Source: Nyssa sinensis
Taxonomy: Eukaryota; Streptophyta; Magnoliopsida; Cornales; Nyssaceae
NCBI GenBank assembly: GCA_008638375.1
Contig: CM018051.1
Coordinates: 33,763,740 to 33,827,739 of the forward strand
Length of the DNA: 64,000 bases
Reading direction: 5' to 3'
Part shown: in pieces, positions 58,930 through 64,000 of the stretch
Layout of the letters: each line of letters begins with the position of its first letter
Position numbering within the stretch: the first letter of the stretch is position 1
Program-made: the position numbers and the translations under genes
Notes under the pieces: generated by a model
What the model was told of the DNA's origin: nothing
Seen by the model: only the letters and a program-made list of their open reading frames with translations
The model's database searches: none

Positions 58930-60540
58930 ACTACTGGTTTAGCAGCCTTTGAAGCATTAATTTGAGGGAGTTCTGGATCTACTTCCTCCTCTTCATCCTC
59001 CTACACCTCAATCTCGGCTTGGGAGACTTCAATATCATCTATGGTTCGGTAGCCTCTAGAGCATCAACTTGAGGGAGTTCGGGGGATCCACTTCCTCCTT
59101 CTCATCCTCCTGCACCTCAATCTCAGCTTGGGAAACTTTAATATCATCTAACCTGGCCAGATCTAGGTCAAGATACTTCTTGCGAAGCTTCGCCCTGAAG
59201 GTGTGGTACCCATGCTCATCAGCTCGCCACTTAGATCCTAGACCTCAGCCTTCAGATCAACTTCAGTTTAAGCTCTGACAGTTTCGAGAGTGTCCTAGAT
59301 CTTTTGAAAGGAGGCAACTTAGAAGTCATCAAACCTCTTTTTGAGGTCTTCCAATTCCAGAGTGAGGGCATCCCTCTCGAACTCAAGGATCGATAGAGTA
59401 GGATTTGGCAGCTTCCTTTAGCTTTTCCTCAATTATAGAGGCTATGGATTAAACTGTTCCCAACTGAAGCCTGGCTTTATTGAGCTTAGATTGGAGGACG
59501 CCAATCTGCTCAAAATCCTCAAAAGAGTCCATAATGGTCACTAAGCCATGCATAGCCTAAAAAGAAACAAGCAACATAATCAAGCCAGAATATGTTATAG
59601 AACTGTAAGAGCCAAAAAAGAAAAAAAGAAAAAAGGGAAGGAAAGGATTCTTTAGAGTTTACCCTCATATGGAATGCCATCATGTCTTTGGCGATCTTCT
59701 ACATTTTCAACCCCTTCAATTTACTTGGGCCTATTGCCCAAGACTCCTCATAAGCCTTATTCATGGCGAACGAGTCAGAGTCATCAGGCACTGGGGAAAT
59801 GGCCACTAACTTGCCTTTCCCCTTTTCTTCTTGGGAGTTGCAAGCGTAGGGGGAAGTAGGGGCTCCTGAACTGAGGAGGGCCCCAGATCCTCTAACTCAG
59901 TCCTGTCAAAGGAGTTAGATAAAAGCTTCATCCTCTTTACTTGAATAGAAGGCTCGGTAGGGGAAGAGCTCTCCCCCACCTTCTTCTTCTTCTTCTCCTT
60001 CTTCCTAGAGCCCATCTAGATACCAGGGATTTTTTCAGGCTCTCAGACCTATCCCGAACCAGGCCATCATCCATTAGATTGTTGGGGCAGATAACGACAT
60101 AGTGAGGGCAATTGCTGGTCTAGAGGAGCCTCCTATACTTCTGTTGGAGATCAACGGTGAAAATTGACCTCTTCCAAGCTTTCTTATCTACACAGAAAAC
60201 ATGGGATTAGATCAACAACACAGAGTCTGAAAAATCCAAAAACAGAAACAAAAAAAAAAATACAAAGGGGACCTCACCCTTGATCCCAGTCTTCCGAGGG
60301 AAGGTTGAAATTTGGCTCTCAAAGTCCTCAAACTCCCATCCTCCTCTTACAAAGAAGTACCACTTCTTCCAAGTCTTATTGGAAGTGGGTACAAAAGAGA
60401 GAGGTCTGAAGCCCTGGTCAAAAGACATGTAGAACATGTCCTACGACTTTAAATACTTCAAGTCCATGTTGCTAAACATGTCTACGGATCCTTCTACTAA
60501 AAATCCAGTACTTAATTGAGCGTCAGAAGTCAACATAACA
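58930..60540 (-). pseudogene. Tat-B antisense extra gene (three main exons, internally deleted)
   Basis: The same minus-strand gene as in Tat-A. Exon 1 (about 60540-60278) starts with a SDAQLST-like N-terminus but jumps near 60495 to VDMFSNMDLK, so about 170 residues of the Transposase_28-like domain are missing. MFYMSFDQGFRPLS and TSNKTWKKWYFF remain. Intron 1 (60277-60188) has GTGAGG and TGTAG ends. Exon 2 is 60187-59663, with the same TAG codon as Tat-A after RRLL and a Ser/Lys-rich basic stretch near 59990. Intron 2 is 59662-59557. Exon 3 (59556 to about 58930) has the coiled coil and acidic tail, with a 107-bp tandem duplication in the tail. Function is unknown. Confidence 0.7.
58936..59149. 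repeat. 107-bp tandem duplication in the acidic tail of the Tat-B extra gene
   Basis: Units 58936-59042 and 59043-59149 share GAGGGAGTTC, CACTTCCTCCT-like and CCTCCTGCACCTCAATCTC-like words. Tat-A and the spacing elsewhere show one unit only. Confidence 0.75.
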
Positions 60541-60742
60541 GAAATTATGGAGGAGTAAAAAAAGATTTAAGGAAATAAACAAGCAATGTGTGTGAGCGAA
60601 TCAAACCTGACCAAAGATTTGATCGGAGTTGGGCTTTTTATGCTGGAAATCGCCTTACTTGGGGTTTCTTTTAATAAGTATAACGAAACTCTCTCAAGCA
60701 GTAGAGAAATGATGAAAGGAAGGGCATCAATATACTCCCCCA

Positions 60743-60751
60743 CCTTTTATA
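60743..60751 (-). promoter_or_regulatory. TATA-like box of the Tat-B antisense gene
   Basis: TATAAAAGG on the minus strand, followed by the GTGGGGGAGTATATTGATGCC-like leader that is also conserved in Tat-A (GTGAGGAAGTACAATGATGCC-like). It is about 200 bp upstream of exon 1. Confidence 0.6.
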
Positions 60752-60957
60752 GGGGATTAACAAGTGGTGTAATGGAGGCCTTCGATTCCGAACCGTCGCG
60801 GCGGTTAAGAAAATAATGGCCTCGTAATTCCAACCAACGGCTAACACAATAAATGTCACATCAACGGCTGTCATGAAAGACAAAGTGACACATTTATAAT
60901 TATCGCGCATAACTCTGTATCCCACAAAACTAAGGCTTGGGGGGGGGAAGTAACTAA

Positions 60958-61480
60958 TGTACCATAAAGTGACAGATCAATTCGAAACATGACACATGTA
61001 TGTACAAAGTTCTTCCAAATACAAACCAAGAAAGATTCTACTATCCAGATCAGACAAACACATAAGGTTCAGAGTTACTTTATTTAGAATGGTGAAAAAC
61101 CTCTAGCCTTGCCTCTAGAGCAAATAAGGTGTCGATCTACTAATTACAAACCTTGTAGCAAGAGTAGTAGAGTATCTACAGGAATGGATTTCGAACTGAT
61201 CACCGCCTTCCATATTCTTCCGACCTCAGAATAAGGAAACAGAGTTCAATATGGCAATTACTATCTTCAGATATCTTCAAATCTCTATTTTTATGATTTC
61301 GAATCCTATTCAACATAGGAAATCTACATGGTATAAATAAGACCATAAGGTACACTTTTAATTTATGTTCAATTATTCCTTTTAATTACAGTCTTTTTAA
61401 TTTACTAACTTTATTATCGGAACGGCTACTACCGGAACCTTTCCGGTAACCCCCTGATCTCGAATTTTTGATAAGTAACT
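60958..61480 (+). mobile_element. Tat-B 3' LTR, truncated at its right end
   Basis: Starts TGTACCATAAAGTGAC after a purine tract containing nine G bases (60939-60947). It matches the 5' LTR up to CCCCTGATC near 61460. The last 30 bp or so of the LTR are replaced or badly diverged where the Tat-C LTR begins. A TATAAATA box lies at 61333-61340. Confidence 0.8.
61333..61340 (+). promoter_or_regulatory. TATA-like box in the Tat-B 3' LTR
   Basis: TATAAATA followed by AGACCATAAGGTAC. The equivalent in the 5' LTR is CATAAATA and in Tat-A TATAAACA, so the 3' LTR keeps the best version. Confidence 0.55.
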
Positions 61481-61482
61481 GA

Positions 61483-62124
61483 TGCTGCACTTTTTGACTC
61501 GCAATAAGTGTGGGCTCCGTGACCTGTAGAACACTCAGAAAGATGATCAGAGGACCACCGGATTGGCTCTGGCGGTAGCCGCTCCGATTCTTAAGTAAGT
61601 AAAAAGAATTGAAAGACTGTATTGAAAGCCAAAGAGTGAGCATGAAAATAAAGCGTACCTTTAGGGTTTAATTGATAGACCGTGGCCTTCCTAAGTTGAT
61701 TAGGATTCGGAGCCATGAATGTAGGGATTTGATCATCGGAGATTGCAGTTACCTTGTGGAATATTGCATAGAGATAACCATAGATGGTAGTTCCCTTGTT
61801 GAAGACTGTTTCCTTATTGAAGACTGTTTCCTTGTTGAAGACTGTCTCCGTGTTGAGGATTGCTTCCTTATTTCCTACTCGGCATCCGCTAAGGTGGTGA
61901 CGAGGTCTGGAGTGTTGGTCTGGATCCTGTAATTAACTCTGAGATCCTTATCTGGATATATGTGTTCTGAAGGCATATGCTCGGTCACTTCCAACCTTTT
62001 GTGCTAATCTGGATGCTCGAGCTCTTAGTCGTTGGCTGAGCGAGAGCTGAGTTAGCCGAGCATGAGTTGGATTCATGATCATACTTGTCAAGTCCTGATT
62101 GGCCTGCTCTTTTATGGTATATCA
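61483..62124 (-). mobile_element. Tat-C 3' LTR (minus-strand Tat element running off the right edge)
   Basis: The reverse complement starts TGATATACCATAAAAG at 62124 and contains GGTACGCTTTATTTTC and AATCGGAGCGGCTACCG-like sequence homologous to the Tat-A and Tat-B LTRs in the opposite direction. The left end is uncertain by a few bases (TGATGCTGCAC or TGCTGCAC). About 640 bp, slightly longer than the Tat-B LTR, partly because of four 18-bp repeats. Confidence 0.8.
61796..61867. repeat. Four 18-bp repeats in the Tat-C LTR
   Basis: TTGTTGAAGACTGTTTCC and three variants, starting at 61796, 61814, 61832 and 61850. Not present in the Tat-A or Tat-B LTRs. Confidence 0.9.
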
Positions 62125-62148
62125 GTTACTCCCCCCCCCCCCAAGTCC
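62125..62148 (-). promoter_or_regulatory. G-rich polypurine tract of Tat-C
   Basis: On the minus strand ACTTGG, a run of 12 G bases in all (62131-62142), then AGTAAC before the LTR. Tat-B has the same layout with nine G bases. Confidence 0.7.
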
Positions 62149-62375
62149 TAGTTTGATGCTAACAAGCAACTAGGGCTAAGCCTTTTTCGGAGAGTCGTGT
62201 GTCCTGCCTGTTCGCCTTCCAAGGCAACTGTTGGGGCGTCATTAATTGCGTAGCCAGAGATTAGGTCTTTTCAAGGTCATCATTGTACTAGGCCGATAGT
62301 TGGGTTTCTCGAAATCATCATTGTTCCGAACCATCATGGCGTTTAGGCTTGGTAGGTCTCTTCTAATACTGTGCT

Positions 62376-62383
62376 TATAAATA
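62376..62383 (+). promoter_or_regulatory. TATA-like box of the Tat-C antisense gene
   Basis: TATAAATA about 170 bp upstream of the ATG at 62553, in a region related to the Tat-A and Tat-B upstream sequences. Confidence 0.65.
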
Positions 62384-62552
62384 CGGGGTGAGATTTTGAA
62401 ATGACCTTTTCCCCGTCATTTTCACTGTGCTAGAAGATCTCGTCCGCCATTGTTGGTTTGTACGACCTTGAAGAACACCGGTTTCTTGAGTTAGAACAGG
62501 TTCGACCGATCTTTTCTCTTCTCTTGCTTCTTTCTTCTTAAGTCCGGGAGTA

Positions 62553-64000
62553 ATGTCTGCTCCTCTTGAATCCTCAAATGTAAGTGAGGGGATAGGAAAT
62601 CCCTCTGAGATGGCTGTGCCGTCTCCTATGGAAAATGTAGGTAACCTTGCCCCCAAAGATATTGGGGAGAGGCCTGTTGAACCTCCCTCTAGTCTTGAGG
62701 TTAGGATAGTTGATGCCTTTGAAGAGCCCCGAGACAGGGCTGGGGAGACCTCTGGTAGGTCTTCCCATAGAGAAGAGGGTGAGAGTGCTGTTACTCAGAG
62801 CCTTCTGGACGAGTGGAAGGTAAAATATAATTTTCCCCCAAACGTGACCTGTAGAGTACCAGGCCCCATGGATCGTCCCCAAAATGTTGAAGCCGGGGAG
62901 ATATGTGTTTATCTTGCCTGGTTCGAAATGGGTTTGAGACTCCCATTGCCGGATTTAGTCAGGCAATTCTTTTGTTGGTATAAGCTCTGCCCTGCCGACC
63001 TCAATCTCAATAGTTGGCGGCAACTTCTAGGGTTTGTAGTGTTGGGACATCAAAACGAGGTAGATGTGTCCATGGATCTGATCCGTAGTAATATGGATCT
63101 GAAGTTCAAGAAGGCAAAAGGCCTTTTTTACATGTCCTTTGAGAAGGGGTTCCGACCCCTGTCCTCCGTTCCCACTTCTAATAAAACGTGGAAGAAGTGG
63201 TACTTCTTTGTTGGAGGAAGACAGGAGCATGAAGACTTCCAGGATGGTGAGGCCTCGTTATTCCCTCGTGCCACGGGTCATAAGGGTGAGGCTTATTCCC
63301 TTAGGTTTGTTTTAACTTCGTTGTGCCTTTCGAACTGATAATCTGATACACCATTTCTTGTTTATGTGCAGTCAAAAGAGCTTGGAGGAGATCTGAGTTC
63401 ACCGACATACTACGAGATCAGTACCGTGTGCTGCTTTCGACTCCCAACTGAGCTCACACCGCCATTATTACTTCGGAGAATTTGATGGCTGCTCGTACTG
63501 CTGAGCTCAAAAAAAGGCTGACCTCGAGATGGACGGAGGCGGAAGTCCAAGCGGTAGGGGAGACTTCCTCCCGAGTTGAGTCTGATCCTCCTCTGGAAGT
63601 GAAAAGGAGGAAGTTGGTTTCTGGCTCTCCCGAGCCAGCTCCTGCCGAGGCCGAGAAGGAGGCCGAACCTGCCATTCCTGTTTCGACCGTTCCTCCTACC
63701 CCTTCTGTTCCGAACAGAAGGGCTCGAAGAGGGAAGGCGCCTGCTGCACCGTCCGAGCCGTTTGATGAGCCGGACTATCAAATTGCCAAAAAGGCTTTTG
63801 ACCAAATATGGGCTCAGGGCCCTCATCGGTACAAGGGGGACAACCCTTCAAAGCTGATGAATGAGATGATGAATCTCCAGATGAGGGTAACTTCTGAAGC
63901 TTTTCTTGTCTTTTCTGTTTGTTTGTTTGTTCAATCTAACCTGTCTGTCTTGCATCGTGCAGAGCATGCACAGTTTAGCTGCTCTAATGGTGACTCCCAT
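62553..64000 (+). CDS. Tat-C antisense extra gene, exons 1 to 3 (partial; runs off the edge)
   Basis: The best-preserved copy. Exon 1 (62553-63285, 244 codons) starts MSAPLESSNVSEG, with an acidic, Ser/Pro-rich N-terminus. The core is WFEMGLRLPLPDLVRQFF, LNLNSWRQLLGFVVLGH, AKGLFYMSFEKGFRPLSS and TSNKTWKKWYFFVGG, resembling Pfam Transposase_28 ('putative gypsy type transposon'). Intron 1 is 63286-63371 (GTGAGG to TGTGCAG). Exon 2 is 63372-63886 (KRAWRRSEFTDILRDQYR, a TGA after LLSTPN, then LKKRLTSRW and an Ala/Pro/Glu-rich basic stretch). Intron 2 is 63887-63962 (GTAACT to CGTGCAG). Exon 3 begins SMHSLAALMVTP at 63963. Splice sites and phases (1 and 0) equal those of the other two copies. It lies antisense to a minus-strand Tat element. 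The exon-2 TGA probably makes it non-functional unless spliced otherwise. Role unknown. Confidence 0.7.

Noticed and set aside
62574..62882. 102-codon minus-strand open frame opposite the Tat-C extra gene
   Set aside because: Shadow of exon 1. The plus frame has conserved motifs and splice sites in three copies.
63410..63826. 138-codon Arg/Ser-rich minus-strand open frame
   Set aside because: Shadow of exon 2 of the Tat-C extra gene, produced by its Glu/Pro/Ala-rich codons.

Overview
The window is intergenic DNA from a flowering plant, probably a eudicot. It is AT-rich and made almost entirely of nested, decayed LTR retrotransposons. I found no intact host gene, tRNA, rRNA or CRISPR array. 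Clade names (Tekay chromovirus, Tat/Retand, Athila, SIRE-like copia) come from recognisable protein motifs, primer-binding sites (PBS) and LTR ends. All divergence figures are hand counts.

Layout, left to right. 156-2360 is a truncated Tekay LTR. 2361-8190 is non-coding repeat debris with a large degenerate tandem array. 8193-13015 is a scrambled block of LTR-like arms and a minus-strand copia gag. 13016-42159 is Tat-A, a plus-strand Tat/Retand element missing its 5' half. Its 3' LTR is split by a 22-kb insertion (19944-41944). That insertion is a minus-strand Tekay derivative with almost no coding DNA, and a complete plus-strand Tekay element (24646-36575) sits inside it. 42160-42508 is a short spacer with a LINE-type RNase H relic. 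42509-61480 is Tat-B, a second plus-strand Tat element. Its gag is interrupted by a minus-strand Athila-like element with no reverse transcriptase (43890-50208), and its integrase by a solo LTR (53962-57566). From about 61483 a third, minus-strand Tat element (Tat-C) abuts Tat-B and runs off the right edge.

Target-site duplications fix the insertion order: TTATA for the inner Tekay, TAATC/TACTC for the outer Tekay, GGGAG for the Athila-like element and TGAGC for the solo LTR. LTR pairs differ by very roughly 12% (Tat-B), 7% (both Tekay elements) and 3.4% (Athila-like). The Tat layer is therefore oldest and the Athila-like element youngest.

The most interesting biology is an extra gene carried antisense to the pol of all three Tat copies. 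It lies between two minisatellites and the 3' LTR. It has its own TATA-like box, the same two introns in the same phases in every copy, a domain resembling the 'putative gypsy type transposon' family, and a coiled-coil, acidic C-terminus. Second is the Athila-like element: one reading frame runs gag, protease, then integrase tail, with RT, RNase H and the integrase core cleanly missing. Third, the 39-bp minisatellite in the Tat-B 3' region has begun to form a 78-bp higher-order repeat.
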